Part shown: in pieces, positions 44,918 through 54,040 of the stretch | Layout of the letters: the number at the start of each line of letters is the position of its first letter | Numbering within the stretch: the first letter of the stretch is position 1 | Origin: Oscillospiraceae bacterium | GTDB lineage: Bacteria > Bacillota > Clostridia > Oscillospirales > Oscillospiraceae | DNA length: 64,000 nucleotides | Direction of reading: 5' to 3' | NCBI GenBank assembly: GCA_017624715.1 | Contig: JAGAMN010000043.1 | Coordinates: forward strand, 43,689 to 107,688 | Position numbers and translations under genes: made by a program | Notes under the pieces: generated by a model | Database searches by the model: none | The model's input: the letters and a program-made list of their open reading frames with translations, nothing else | What the model was told of the DNA's origin: nothing

Positions 44918-44942
44918 AGCCCTGAGCATACACTCAGGGCGC
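44918..44942 (-). terminator. Riboswitch-controlled terminator
   Basis: On the minus strand GCCCTGAGTG and its complement CTCAGGGC form a hairpin followed by TTTTTTGC, immediately downstream of the FMN aptamer. FMN binding should favour this terminator and shut off ribU. Confidence 0.85.
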
Positions 44943-44958
44943 AATTTATCTGTAAAGA

Positions 44959-45067
44959 TATCTTCTTCCATCCAGACTTTACTGTCGGTACCGGAATCAC
45001 ACCGGTTCAGCACAACTGCTCGCGGACTCTACCGCCGGTCGGGAATCACACCCTGCCCTGAAGATCT
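44959..45067 (-). ncRNA. FMN riboswitch (RFN element)
   Basis: Read on the minus strand, the conserved RFN blocks appear in order: AGGGCAGGGTG, ATTCCCGACCGGCGGTAGAG, CCGCGAGC, CCGGTGTGATTCCGGTACCGACAGTA and AGTCTGGATGGAAGAAG. The closing stem ATCTTC/GAAGAT is visible. It is followed by a terminator and ribU, so it senses FMN and controls riboflavin uptake. Confidence 0.95.
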
Positions 45068-45081
45068 ATGAAGTTATCTAA

Positions 45082-45110
45082 AGCATAGCATGCAGTGCGA
45101 TGCTTGTCAA
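45082..45110 (-). promoter_or_regulatory. Promoter of the FMN riboswitch-ribU transcript
   Basis: On the minus strand TTGACA (45105-45110) and TATGCT (45082-45087) lie 17 bases apart, just before the aptamer. Confidence 0.75.
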
Positions 45111-45136
45111 GACTGGGAAATTGTGGTAAAATATGT

Positions 45137-45625
45137 TTACTCGTTGACGGTGGGGTTGGTTTCGGTGTCAGATGGCATCTTAAACCCCCGGATCACACCC
45201 TTGGCAGCAGTGTCCGTCACATCACCTCCGATGATCTGGTTTTTGTAGACCAACAGGGTGGCGTACACCGGCTCGGTGGCACCGGGATAGTTGTGTACCT
45301 GGTATACATAGCGCATCACGGTTTTTCCGGCGTACTGCGTCAGGTCATAGCCCTGGCTTTTCTGCAAGGCATTATAGCGATCGAAAACATCGCTGCTCTC
45401 GCTGGGGATCCGTACCTGGCTGGATTCGGTGGGGGATGTGCTTACCTCCCAGCCGAAGCTTTTCAGAAATGCCACCCGGGCATCATTATTAGATACGCTG
45501 GGTGCGGAAGTAGGAGCGGTATCATTACCCCCAAACAGTACGATCAAGCCCACGACCAATGCAACCACAGCGGCTGCGATCAAGGCGATTTTCTTCTTAT
45601 TGACCTTTGCGGTCAGAACTAACAT
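45137..45625 (-). CDS. DUF4830 domain protein, membrane-anchored
   Basis: 162 residues. A basic start is followed by one membrane segment (about 12-31, IALIAAAVVALVVGLIVLFGG), so the rest faces outwards. The C-terminal domain (about 45-150) contains AFLKSFGWEV, YNALQKSQGYDLTQYAGK and LLVYKNQIIGGDV, matching DUF4830, a clostridial extracytoplasmic domain with no known function. AGGAGGG lies about 7 bases before the ATG at 45625. It is divergent from rsuA with 70 bases between. Probably monocistronic. Confidence 0.8.
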   Translation of the reverse strand: MLVLTAKVNKKKIALIAAAVVALVVGLIVLFGGNDTAPTSAPSVSNNDARVAFLKSFGWEVSTSPTESSQVRIPSESSDVFDRYNALQKSQGYDLTQYAGKTVMRYVYQVHNYPGATEPVYATLLVYKNQIIGGDVTDTAAKGVIRGFKMPSDTETNPTVNE

Positions 45626-45695
45626 ACCTATCCCTCCTGTTACAAATTCGCATTACAAACTATGCGACCGTGGACAGGGATAGAACGGAGGTACT

Positions 45696-46388
45696 ATGGA
45701 ACGGTTGGATAAATTCTTGTGCGACAGCGGTGTTGGTACCCGCAGTCAGGTGAAAGTGATCCTGAAATCCGGCAGAGTAACGGTGGATGGCCGTGCGGAA
45801 AAGGATGCTGCCCGAAAGATCGACCCCAATACCCAAACCGTATGCCTGGACGGGGAAGTGCTGGGCGGCTACCGGCGGATCGTCGCAATGATGAATAAAC
45901 CGGCGGGATTCGTGACTGCCACGGAAGACCCGGTGGAAAAGACGGTGATGGAGCTGTTGCCACCGGAATATCGCAATCTGGATTTAAAGCCGGTAGGTCG
46001 GTTGGATAAAGCCACCGAAGGTCTGCTGCTGTTTACCAATGACGGCGATCTTTTGCACCGGCTCATCAGCCCAAAGAAGGAGATTCCAAAAGTTTACTAC
46101 GCCCGGCATGAGGGCCAGGCGGGGGATGAGGATGTGGCTGCATTTTCCGCCGGACTTATCCTGCGTGATGAAACCCATTGCTTGCCAGCCAAGCTGGAGT
46201 CCCTGGGCCCCGGAGAAAGTCTGATCACCGTTTGCGAGGGCAAGTACCATCAGGTCCGGCGGATGATGGCCTCCCGGGGAATGCCGGTGACCTACCTGGA
46301 GCGCAGGGAAGAAGGCCCGCTGACCTTGGGAGATTTGCCCAGAGGACAGGTTCGGGAACTGACAGAGGCGGAAATCGCGATGCTGTGA
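45696..46388 (+). CDS. rsuA: 16S rRNA pseudouridine synthase (RsuA family)
   Basis: 230 residues. An S4 RNA-binding domain at 1-60 (RLDKFLCDSGVGTRSQVK) is followed by the synthase domain with VGRLDKATEGLLLFTNDG, holding the catalytic aspartate, and GKYHQVRRMMASRGMPV near the C-terminus. RsuA-type enzymes make pseudouridine 516 of 16S rRNA. GGAGG precedes the ATG at 45696. Length and domain order fit the family. Confidence 0.9.
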   Translation: MERLDKFLCDSGVGTRSQVKVILKSGRVTVDGRAEKDAARKIDPNTQTVCLDGEVLGGYRRIVAMMNKPAGFVTATEDPVEKTVMELLPPEYRNLDLKPVGRLDKATEGLLLFTNDGDLLHRLISPKKEIPKVYYARHEGQAGDEDVAAFSAGLILRDETHCLPAKLESLGPGESLITVCEGKYHQVRRMMASRGMPVTYLERREEGPLTLGDLPRGQVRELTEAEIAML

Positions 46389-46511
46389 TTTGTGGTGATT
46401 TTGCTGCATCCTCGCCGAAAACCGGAAAGGAAAAGTATGGTAAATCCCCATCGGATATGACAATACATCCAAAAAAGAAGGGACATTTTGCAATAAAATG
46501 TCAAAAGGTAC

Positions 46512-46540
46512 TTGCAAAATGCGCAAAAGCTATGTATAAT
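46512..46540 (+). promoter_or_regulatory. Promoter of CdaR-family regulator gene
   Basis: TTGCAA (46512) and TATAAT (46535) are 17 bases apart, about 60 bases before the start codon. Confidence 0.65.
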
Positions 46541-46598
46541 GGTAGTGCAAATTTGGTGAAAGCGCATTTGTGCATAATTATTAGAGGAGGTCTGGAAA

Positions 46599-47687
46599 AT
46601 GTCTAACAGTGTTTTTCAGAATGTAATCGTTCAACTCAGAGAAGTATCTGACCGGGTTTTTGGTGTCATTGATACCGATGGCTACGTTGTTTCCTGCACC
46701 GACCCTGCTTTGCTGGGCGAGCGTTGGACAGATGCAGCGCTGAAAGTTGCCAACACCAGCGAAAATGTTGTTACTTTTGGTCAGAAGACCTTTAAGGCCA
46801 TTACCAGCAATACCAATTGCTTTGAATATGCTGTGTTCTGCACCGGTATCGACAAGGATGCCAAGAGTGCCTGTGTGATGGCGTACATTGCCCTGAACGA
46901 TGCCAAGACCTTCTATGAAGAAAAGCATGACCGGGGCACTTTTGTAAAGAATATCATCATGGACAATATTCTGCCCGGTGATATTTACATCCGTGCCAAG
47001 GAGCTGCACTTCGCCACCGATGCACCCCGGGCTGTGTTCCTGGTTCGCCAACTGGGTCATGCGGATGTAGCAACTGTGGATGTACTGTCCGGCATGTTTC
47101 CGGACAAGACCCAGGACTTCGTGCTGAGCATCAACGAAACCGATATCGCTGTTGTCAAGCAGATTGCCCCCAGCACCACTGCAGAGGAACTGGAAAAGCT
47201 GGCACAGTCCATGGAGGACACCCTGAAGAACGAACTGTTCATTAAGTCCGTCATTGGTTTTGGTACAGTTGCAGAGCATCTGCGTTCTCTGGCTGATTCC
47301 TACAAGGAAGCCCAGACGGCTATCGATGTGGGTAAGGTCTTCGACACCGAGAAGAGCATCATCAACTACGAAAACCTGGGCATTGGCCGTCTGATCTATC
47401 AGCTGCCCACCACCCTGTGTGATATTTTCCTGTCAGAAGTGTTCAAGAAGAACTCCATCGACTCTCTGGATCAGGAAACTCTGTTTACTATCAATAAGTT
47501 CTTTGAGAACAATCTGAACGTTTCCGAAACCTCCCGGAAGCTCTTTGTCCACCGTAACACCCTGGTGTACCGCCTGGAGAAGATCAAGAAGCTCACCGGT
47601 CTGGACCTGCGGGAGTTCGATCACGCTATCGTGTTCAAGGTAGCACTGATGGTTCGCAAGTACCTGTCCTCCCGGGATCTGCACTAA
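46599..47687 (+). CDS. CdaR/PucR-family transcriptional regulator
   Basis: 362 residues. The N-terminal 130 residues resemble the sugar-diacid recognition region, the middle is a GGDEF-like CdaR domain, and the C-terminus (about 300-355) is a PucR helix-turn-helix with NLNVSETSRKLFVHRNTLVYRLEKIKKLTG. Such proteins activate genes for glycerate, glucarate or purine use. AGGAGG lies 8 bases before the ATG. It is monocistronic with its own promoter and terminator. The inducer is unknown; the sugar-acid cluster at the left of the window is a possible target but is 30 kb away. Confidence 0.85.
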   Translation: MSNSVFQNVIVQLREVSDRVFGVIDTDGYVVSCTDPALLGERWTDAALKVANTSENVVTFGQKTFKAITSNTNCFEYAVFCTGIDKDAKSACVMAYIALNDAKTFYEEKHDRGTFVKNIIMDNILPGDIYIRAKELHFATDAPRAVFLVRQLGHADVATVDVLSGMFPDKTQDFVLSINETDIAVVKQIAPSTTAEELEKLAQSMEDTLKNELFIKSVIGFGTVAEHLRSLADSYKEAQTAIDVGKVFDTEKSIINYENLGIGRLIYQLPTTLCDIFLSEVFKKNSIDSLDQETLFTINKFFENNLNVSETSRKLFVHRNTLVYRLEKIKKLTGLDLREFDHAIVFKVALMVRKYLSSRDLH

Positions 47688-47699
47688 AAATAATTGACA

Positions 47700-47728
47700 A
47701 GGGCACGGCTCAGCCGTGCCCGTTTTGT
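47700..47728. terminator. Terminator after CdaR-family gene
   Basis: GGGCACGGCT and AGCCGTGCCC form a compact hairpin followed by GTTTTGT, between convergent genes. Confidence 0.85.
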
Positions 47729-47738
47729 ATCTGTACTG

Positions 47739-47975
47739 TTATTTCTTCTTTTTGACACCCACAATGATCGAAGTGATGATAGAACAAACACCTAAAAATG
47801 CCAGGGTAGAATACAGCCCCCGTTTCTCGTTGTAAAACACGAAACAGAAAGTGGGCCAGTCTGCACCGCCGATAATGTTCTTACTGCTTGCAGCGCTGAT
47901 TGTAAAAACAATGGATGCCAACAATAGTACAATGCCAGCTGCAAGCAGTGAAACGACAAGAATTTTCTTTTTCAC
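47739..47975 (-). CDS. Small membrane protein
   Basis: 78 residues with two membrane segments (about 5-29 and 55-73), a short central loop and basic ends (MKKK and KKKK). No family is recognised. AGGGAGGG lies 8 bases before the ATG on the minus strand, supporting translation. It is convergent to the CdaR-family gene and divergent from ftsE. It may be a small envelope protein; no role can be given. Confidence 0.6.
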   Translation of the reverse strand: MKKKILVVSLLAAGIVLLLASIVFTISAASSKNIIGGADWPTFCFVFYNEKRGLYSTLAFLGVCSIITSIIVGVKKKK

Positions 47976-48149
47976 AGGACAATCCCTCCCTTAGCAAGTT
48001 TGCTATTCGCTATGAAAATATCATATCACAGGATGGCCTAAATGGCAATCAGTAAATATGGAACCTTTTTGGGAAGGAAATGGCTTGTTTCTTTGATTGA
48101 CAACTTCTGCCAATTATCTGGAAAAGATGATTTTTTACAACCAACCACA

Positions 48150-48178
48150 TTGACATAACATCGGCAATATGTTACAAT
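48150..48178 (+). promoter_or_regulatory. Promoter of ftsEX operon
   Basis: TTGACA (48150) and TACAAT (48173) are separated by 17 bases, 30 bases before the ftsE start. Confidence 0.75.
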
Positions 48179-48208
48179 TCGGTTACACTGATTTGGAGCA
48201 GGATAACT

Positions 48209-48898
48209 ATGATTGAATTTTCTAAAGTAACAAAATCCTATTCCGTGGGCACCCGTGCCCTGAAGGGCGTTTCTATGCAGATCGAGGACGGCGAGTTTGC
48301 GTTCCTGGTCGGTCCTTCCGGCAGTGGCAAGTCCACGATTATTAAATTAATTACCGGTGAGCTGAAGCCTACATCCGGCACTGTCCATGTCAACGGCTAC
48401 TCCCTGGAGCGGATCCGTAAGCGCGAGATTCCTTATCTGCGCCGCACTGTCGGTGTCGTGTTCCAGGACTTCCGGCTCATTGAAAATAAAACCGTATATG
48501 AAAATGTGGCTTTCGTTATGCGTGCCATCGGCGCAAGAGAACGGGAAATTCGGGAACGGGTACCTTATGTACTGAATCTGGTGGGACTGGACACCAAGAG
48601 CCGCCGTCACCCCGGTGAGCTGTCCGGCGGTGAGCAGCAGCGTCTGGCTATTGCCAGAGCGCTGGTGAATAACCCCTCCACCATCATCGCTGACGAGCCT
48701 ACCGGTAACCTGGACCCCGCCCGGTCTTTGGAGATCATGAGCCTGCTGACCGAGATCAACAACCTGGGCACGACCATGCTGGTGGTTACCCATGAACGGG
48801 ATCTGGTGGAACGCTTCCCCAGACGTGTTATCACCATTGACGACGGCTTGGTCGTTCACGACGGAATGGATGGGTATTATCAGTATGAAAATCAGTAA
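48209..48898 (+). CDS. ftsE: Cell division ATP-binding protein FtsE
   Basis: 229 residues. Walker A is GPSGSGKST, the Q-loop is VFQDFRLI, the signature is LSGGEQQRLAIAR and Walker B is TIIADEPTGNLDP. VTHERDLVERFPRRVITI is the switch region. FtsE works with FtsX to activate peptidoglycan hydrolases at division. Its stop overlaps the ftsX start by 14 bases. The M23 hydrolase and CtpA-type protease downstream complete the usual clostridial cluster. Confidence 0.93.
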   Translation: MIEFSKVTKSYSVGTRALKGVSMQIEDGEFAFLVGPSGSGKSTIIKLITGELKPTSGTVHVNGYSLERIRKREIPYLRRTVGVVFQDFRLIENKTVYENVAFVMRAIGAREREIRERVPYVLNLVGLDTKSRRHPGELSGGEQQRLAIARALVNNPSTIIADEPTGNLDPARSLEIMSLLTEINNLGTTMLVVTHERDLVERFPRRVITIDDGLVVHDGMDGYYQYENQ

Positions 48899-49772
48899 CA
48901 TCGGATATTTGATCAAAGAGGGCATCCGGGGCATTTTCCTCCACGGCTTCATGTCCTTTGCCGCTGTGTGCGTCACGGTGGCTTGCCTGCTGATCGTGGG
49001 CAGCTTTTCCTGCCTGACCTACAATGTCAGCCTGATGGTGGAGGACCTGAATAAAACCAATGAGATCACTGTCATCATTGATGAGAATCTTCCCTATGCC
49101 GAAGCACTGAGCGTAGGCACGGATATCAACCTGGTGGACAATGTTCTGAAGGCTACTTTTAAGTCCAGAGAAGAAGCCCTGGAAGAGTTTCTGAAAGAAC
49201 ACGAAGGTGACGAGGCTTTTGAAGGCGTTATGGCAGAGGACCTGCGCCATCGCTACATCGTGGTGCTGGAGGATAACAGCAAGCTGGAACAGACCGTGGA
49301 AGACATCGGTCAGATTCCCGGTGTTGCCAAGATCAGCGCGGATTATGAACTGGCAGAGGGCTTCTCGACCCTGGAAAATGTGCTGAGCATTGCCTCTGTC
49401 GCCGTGATCGTCGTGTTGCTTGTGGTGAGTCTGCTGATCATTTCCAATACGGTCAAGCTGGCCATGTATGACCGCCGTGACGAGATCGCGATCATGAAAA
49501 TGGTGGGTGCGACCAACGGCTTTATCCGACTTCCTTATGTGGTGGAAGGCTTTATCCTGGGCATGCTGGGCGCAGCGGCAGCCTTCGGTTTGGAGTGGCT
49601 GCTGTACGACTGGATGCTCAGAGAACTGGACAAGGTCGATACCTTGAACATGTTCAACTTCGTACCTTTTGAACAGCTTTTGATCCCTATGGTGACCATT
49701 TTTGCAGGCGCAGGCCTGTTCGTCGGTGTCGTAGGTAGTTGGACTTCCATCCGGAAGTTTATGGATGTATAA
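48885..49772 (+). CDS. ftsX: Cell division protein FtsX
   Basis: 295 residues. One membrane segment (about 22-45) is followed by an extracytoplasmic domain (about 46-165) and three membrane segments (about 170-290), the standard FtsX topology. KLAMYDRRDEIAIMKMVGAT is the conserved coupling region. ATG 48885 lies inside the ftsE end; longer upstream openings are within ftsE. It transmits FtsE ATP hydrolysis across the membrane to the coiled-coil hydrolase encoded next. Confidence 0.93.
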   Translation: MKISNIGYLIKEGIRGIFLHGFMSFAAVCVTVACLLIVGSFSCLTYNVSLMVEDLNKTNEITVIIDENLPYAEALSVGTDINLVDNVLKATFKSREEALEEFLKEHEGDEAFEGVMAEDLRHRYIVVLEDNSKLEQTVEDIGQIPGVAKISADYELAEGFSTLENVLSIASVAVIVVLLVVSLLIISNTVKLAMYDRRDEIAIMKMVGATNGFIRLPYVVEGFILGMLGAAAAFGLEWLLYDWMLRELDKVDTLNMFNFVPFEQLLIPMVTIFAGAGLFVGVVGSWTSIRKFMDV

Positions 49773-49797
49773 ACCCCGCGCTTTAAGGAGAATCTTT

Positions 49798-51063
49798 GTG
49801 AAGAATAAGAAAATTTGGATATCCCTGCTGGTGTTCGGCATGATCCTGGCCATGCTGCCCGGCTCTATTTTCGACCTGCAGCCTACCACGGTGGAAGCTG
49901 CGTCCTCCAGCCAGATTCAGAATCAGATCAATCAGCTGGAAAAGGAACAGAACGAACTGGAAAAGGAACTGGCTGACTTAAAAAAACAGCAGTCCGGCAA
50001 CTTGTCCGATATTAAGCAGATCGCCAATCAGAAGTCTGTCATCGAGCAGCAGGTTGGTGTGCTGTATGCTCAGATCGATGTGATGAACGAGCAGATGGCT
50101 GCCTACGCTTTGCTGATTGCAGATAAGCAGCTGGAAGTGGATGCTGCCCAGCAGCGTCTGATCGAGCTGAATAAGAAGCATAAAGAGCGCATCCGTGCCA
50201 TGGAAGAGGAGGGCGGCCTCTCTTACTGGTCTGTTCTGTTTAATGCAAACAGCTTCTCCGATTTCCTGGACCGGCTGAATATCATTGAAGAGATCGCCTC
50301 TGCCGACCGCCGCCGTTTGGAGGAAATGTCCAAGGCAAACGCTGAACTGGAAGCCGCACAGAAAGAACTGTTGGCAGAAAAGCAGGAACTGGAAAGCAGT
50401 AAAACCGCATTGGCTGCCAAGCAGACGGAAATGGAGGCCAAGCATGACGAGGCCGATGCCCTGCTGCAGGAGCTAATGGCCAAGGGCGAAGAATACGAAA
50501 AACTCATGCAGGAGCAAGAGGACGCCATGGCCCAGCTGGAAAACCGCATTGAAGATGCAAAGGCGGATCTGGATGAGGCCAAGCGGCTGGAATACCTGCA
50601 GTATATGTCCACTATGCCCACCGGTGGCGGCAAGGTTTCCTTTGACAAGAACGGTACAGCATGGGTCGTGCCCTGCTCCTACCGCCGCGTATCCAGTTCC
50701 TTCGGCGATCGGATCCACCCGGTGCACGGTGTCCCGCGGTTCCATACCGGTGTAGACCTGGCAACACCCTGCCCCAATAAGATCTATGCATCCCGCGCCG
50801 GCGTTGTTACTATTTCCAAGTACAGCTCTTCTGCCGGTTACTATGTAACGATCGACCATTTGGATGGCTATTACTCTTCCTATATGCATATGTGCAAGCG
50901 CCCGGATGTTAAGGTCGGCGATATCGTTTCCGCCGGTCAGGTGATCGGCTGTATCGGCACAACCGGAACATCTACCGGCAATCATCTGCACTTTGAGATA
51001 TTCACCTTCAAAGCAAATGGAGAGAAGGTATATCTGAACCCTATGGATTACATAGGCAATTAA
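49798..51063 (+). CDS. LytM/M23 peptidoglycan hydrolase with coiled coil
   Basis: 421 residues from GTG 49798, which has AAGGAG 8 bases upstream; an earlier in-frame start overlaps ftsX. A signal peptide (about 1-35, ending near VEAAS) precedes a long coiled coil (about 36-270, rich in Glu, Gln and Leu). The C-terminal M23 domain has RFHTGVDLA, DHLDGYYSSYMHM and GNHLHFEIF, so the zinc ligands HxxxD and HxH are intact and it should be an active endopeptidase. It is the expected effector of FtsEX, like PcsB, CwlO or EnvC-type proteins. Confidence 0.9.
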   Translation: MKNKKIWISLLVFGMILAMLPGSIFDLQPTTVEAASSSQIQNQINQLEKEQNELEKELADLKKQQSGNLSDIKQIANQKSVIEQQVGVLYAQIDVMNEQMAAYALLIADKQLEVDAAQQRLIELNKKHKERIRAMEEEGGLSYWSVLFNANSFSDFLDRLNIIEEIASADRRRLEEMSKANAELEAAQKELLAEKQELESSKTALAAKQTEMEAKHDEADALLQELMAKGEEYEKLMQEQEDAMAQLENRIEDAKADLDEAKRLEYLQYMSTMPTGGGKVSFDKNGTAWVVPCSYRRVSSSFGDRIHPVHGVPRFHTGVDLATPCPNKIYASRAGVVTISKYSSSAGYYVTIDHLDGYYSSYMHMCKRPDVKVGDIVSAGQVIGCIGTTGTSTGNHLHFEIFTFKANGEKVYLNPMDYIGN

Positions 51064-51069
51064 ACAGTT

Positions 51070-51097
51070 CCCACAGCTCTCCAATGGAGCTGTGGGA
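51070..51097 (+). terminator. Hairpin between hydrolase and protease genes
   Basis: CCCACAGCTC and GAGCTGTGGG pair around TCCAATG without a T run after. It probably tunes read-through or stabilises the mRNA rather than stopping transcription completely. Confidence 0.5.
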
Positions 51098-51119
51098 CTC
51101 GTTGTAAGAGGTGTTTTTC

Positions 51120-52340
51120 GTGAAAGATAAGATTAAAAACCTTGGCAAACAGGTTGTAACCTTTTTCAAGGACAGACCCGGCATTATCACATTTTTGAGC
51201 TACATTCTCGTGGCGGCCGCTGCATCTATGGTGACCATGGCGCTGATGCTGCCCAGTGTCACTGCGCCGTATGCCTCCGGCCAGAACAAACTGATGGCCT
51301 TGGAGCAACTCATCGATGAACGCTACATTGACGAAGTGGATATGTCCAAGCTGGAAGACATGGCAGCCAATGCGATGATCAGCTCCTTAGGCGATCGCTG
51401 GAGCTTTTACATTCCAAAGTCGGAGATGGAATCCTACGAGGAGCAGAAGAATAATGCCTATGTAGGCATCGGTGTTACCATTATTCAGCCTCAGGATGTT
51501 CCCGGCCTGCAGGTCACGCAGGTCACGCCCGGCGGCAGTGCTGAGGAGGCCGGTATCCTGGCTGGTGATGTGGTCGTCGGCGTGGATGGACAGAGCATTG
51601 TGGACATGAGTCTGGATGCCGTGAGCAATCTTATCAAGGGCGAAGAGGGAACACAGGTGGTGCTGACTGTGCTGCGCGAGGGCACAGAAATGAACATTAC
51701 CGTGACCCGGCGGCAGATCAAAACCCCAGTGGCTGTGGCTACCTTGCTGGAAAACAACATTGGTCTGATCCAGATCAAGAATTTTAACACCAACTGCGCA
51801 AGTGAAACGGTGGCAGCTATCAAAAAACTCCAGGAGCAGGGCGCGCAGAAGCTGATCTTTGATGTCCGGTTCAATGGCGGCGGCTACGCCAATGAAATGG
51901 TGACCCTGCTGGATTATTTACTGCCGGAAGGCGATCTGTTTAAGACGGTGGATTATACCGGTAAAGAGTCTGTCGAAAAGTCTGACGCATCCTATTTGAA
52001 TATGCCCATGGCGGTGCTGGTCAACGGCAGCTCCTATTCCGCTGCGGAGTTCTTTGCAGCTGCCTTGGATGAATACGATGCAGCGATTGTAGTGGGTGAA
52101 CAGACCAGCGGCAAGGGCTATTTCCAGGTGACCTATGCGCTGCCGGACGGCTCGGCTGTGGCGTTATCCATTGGCAAGTATTTTACCCCCCAGGGTAAAT
52201 CCTTGGAGGGTGTGGGCCTGACACCGGAGTACGTTGTTCCGGTGGATGACAAGACTGCCGCCGGTATCTACGCCGGCACCATTAAGCCTATGGATGATCC
52301 CCAAATTCTGAAGGCCATCGAGGCTCTGACAAGCAAGTAA
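51120..52340 (+). CDS. S41 family C-terminal processing protease
   Basis: 406 residues from GTG 51120, preceded by AGAGGTG; GTG 51111 is an alternative. A basic start and one membrane segment (about 19-42) anchor it. A PDZ domain spans about 115-190 (AGILAGDVVVGVDGQ) and the S41 peptidase domain shows the nucleophile in NGSSYSAAEFF and the lysine in EQTSGKGYFQ. CtpA-type proteases trim or degrade envelope proteins and can process hydrolases. Co-directional with ftsEX and the M23 hydrolase. Confidence 0.9.
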   Translation: MKDKIKNLGKQVVTFFKDRPGIITFLSYILVAAAASMVTMALMLPSVTAPYASGQNKLMALEQLIDERYIDEVDMSKLEDMAANAMISSLGDRWSFYIPKSEMESYEEQKNNAYVGIGVTIIQPQDVPGLQVTQVTPGGSAEEAGILAGDVVVGVDGQSIVDMSLDAVSNLIKGEEGTQVVLTVLREGTEMNITVTRRQIKTPVAVATLLENNIGLIQIKNFNTNCASETVAAIKKLQEQGAQKLIFDVRFNGGGYANEMVTLLDYLLPEGDLFKTVDYTGKESVEKSDASYLNMPMAVLVNGSSYSAAEFFAAALDEYDAAIVVGEQTSGKGYFQVTYALPDGSAVALSIGKYFTPQGKSLEGVGLTPEYVVPVDDKTAAGIYAGTIKPMDDPQILKAIEALTSK

Positions 52341-52343
52341 TAT

Positions 52344-52377
52344 AAACGCAGGAACGGCAGATCCGTTCCTGCGTTTT
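52344..52377. terminator. Bidirectional terminator after ctpA-type gene
   Basis: AACGCAGGAACGG and CCGTTCCTGCGTT pair around CAGAT and are followed by TTGTTT, between convergent genes. Confidence 0.85.
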
Positions 52378-52379
52378 GT

Positions 52380-53351
52380 TTAGTTATCGGGATAGCTATA
52401 CGTATTCGACAGAATGTGATATTCTCCCGTTTGGGAGAGCACCATTTGTCCAATCCTGCCACTAAAGTTATCCACATACCGCACCCAGATATTACCACCG
52501 GGCAGGGTGACTGCGTGGGTGACGTTCAGGTCATTGGCATAGGCCTCTTCGATGAAATAGTAGCAATTGGTTCTTGCCCAGAACACCGCATCTTTTGCAG
52601 AGGGGACATCTTCTAGCCGCAGTCCATAGTATTGCTGCAAAATGGCTTCTGCTTCATGTTTGGGAAGAATGCAAACATCCAGATAGAGATAGGCTTCGGA
52701 AATACTTGCAAGATAATTCTCTTCTTGTTCGGTTAGGGTTACATCGGAATCCGGACGAATGTCAGCAGCGGTCAAAGCTTGCAGACCGATGGTGGTGGGG
52801 TCAGTAAAACTATAACGGCTCATAGAGGCATAAACGCTGTAAGAATCGAACAACTCTTGCAAATGGGCCAGTTCTTCACTGCTCACCGGCGTACCCTCAG
52901 GCACTACCACCGGGGGCTCAGGCAGTGGTTCCGTAGGCGGTTCCGTAGGCGGCTCCGTCGGCGGTCCCGTGGGTGGTTCCGTAGGAGGAACATAGGGCGG
53001 CGTGCTTTCTGTAGGATCGATAGGCTGGGTATCCGGCGGCACTGGAACCTCTGTGGGTTGTTCTGTGCCGTCGGTGAGGGTCTCATTCATTTCCGATGGC
53101 AAGGTGGTTTCCGGGGGAGTGGGGGGAGGTTCTTCCGTACCGCCGCCCAAAACAAGGACCAGCAGAGTCACCGTCAGTATGAGCAGAACCGCGGCGATCA
53201 AAAGATTGCGCACCAGGGTGGGAATCTGCAAAACCGGCTTGCGGACAGCAGACTTTTTGCGCTTTTGCGGAGTGTTGGCAAATTCCGCCATGGCTTTATC
53301 TACAGCAGCCAATTCTTCTGCACTTAATGGCTTTTTCTGATTCTGGTCCAT
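52380..53351 (-). CDS. Membrane-anchored protein with Pro/Thr-rich linker
   Basis: 323 residues. A cytoplasmic lysine-rich start (about 1-45) is followed by one membrane segment (about 50-70, LLIAAVLLILTVTLLVLVLGG), then a Pro-Thr-Glu linker with PPTEPP repeats (about 72-150) and an outer domain (about 155-323) with LYLDVCILPKHEAEAILQQYYG and VRYVDNFSGRIGQM. The linker is typical of wall-spanning spacers. No enzyme family is recognised in the outer domain. GGAGGAG lies 5 bases before the ATG. Divergent from greA. Confidence 0.7.
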   Translation of the reverse strand: MDQNQKKPLSAEELAAVDKAMAEFANTPQKRKKSAVRKPVLQIPTLVRNLLIAAVLLILTVTLLVLVLGGGTEEPPPTPPETTLPSEMNETLTDGTEQPTEVPVPPDTQPIDPTESTPPYVPPTEPPTGPPTEPPTEPPTEPLPEPPVVVPEGTPVSSEELAHLQELFDSYSVYASMSRYSFTDPTTIGLQALTAADIRPDSDVTLTEQEENYLASISEAYLYLDVCILPKHEAEAILQQYYGLRLEDVPSAKDAVFWARTNCYYFIEEAYANDLNVTHAVTLPGGNIWVRYVDNFSGRIGQMVLSQTGEYHILSNTYSYPDN

Positions 53352-53484
53352 CAGAGCTCCTCCTTCTTTTGTGATATAATTAAATTAATTTTAGTATACT
53401 GATGACCTAACTGTCAAGAGAAATCTAAGTCTGGAAAAATAGTAAAAGATAAGGTTGTTTTACATCAGAAAATTGGAAAAGCCC

Positions 53485-53513
53485 TTGACTGTATGGAAAA
53501 AATACACTATAAT
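53485..53513 (+). promoter_or_regulatory. Promoter of greA-lysS
   Basis: TTGACT (53485) and TATAAT (53508) are 17 bases apart, about 45 bases before the greA start. Confidence 0.75.
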
Positions 53514-53556
53514 GTTCGGAGCTATGGATATTTTTAGCTGAGAAAGGATTTTGATT

Positions 53557-54036
53557 ATGGCTAAGGAATATAAAATTACCAGTCTGCGCCTGCAGGATCT
53601 GGAAAAGGAACTGAACTACCTGAAGACCACCCGGGAGCGTGAGATCGCCGCAATGATCGCAGAAGCCCGTTCCTACGGTGACCTTTCCGAAAACTCCGAG
53701 TACGATGCTGCCAAGAACGAGCAGGCAAAGCTCTACGGCCGTATCGCCGAGATCGAAGACATTCTGGGCCACGCCGTTATCATTGAGGATGAAAATGAGG
53801 CCACCGGCCGCGTTGGCCTGGGCTGCACCGTTGAGGTGGAGAACCTGACCACCGGTGCTAAGGCAACCTACCGCATCACGGGCTCTCAGGAAGCCAACCC
53901 CATGGAAAACAAGCTGTCCGATGACTCTCCCTTTGGCCGTGCCATCGTTGGCAAGTCCGCAGGTGATACCTTCATGGTCAATGCCCCTGCCGGCTCTTAC
54001 CAGATGAAGGTCATCAGCGTTTCTCGCGAGGGCTAA
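53557..54036 (+). CDS. greA: Transcription elongation factor GreA
   Basis: 159 residues, the normal length. The N-terminal coiled coil (about 8-78) carries ARSYGDLSENSEYDAAKNEQ with the acidic tip residues, and the C-terminal FKBP-like domain includes SPFGRAIVGKSAGD. GreA stimulates RNA polymerase to cleave backtracked transcripts. ATG 53557 has AAAGGA 8 bases upstream. It is 4 bases before lysS, so the genes form an operon. Confidence 0.94.
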   Translation: MAKEYKITSLRLQDLEKELNYLKTTREREIAAMIAEARSYGDLSENSEYDAAKNEQAKLYGRIAEIEDILGHAVIIEDENEATGRVGLGCTVEVENLTTGAKATYRITGSQEANPMENKLSDDSPFGRAIVGKSAGDTFMVNAPAGSYQMKVISVSREG

Positions 54037-54040
54037 GCAC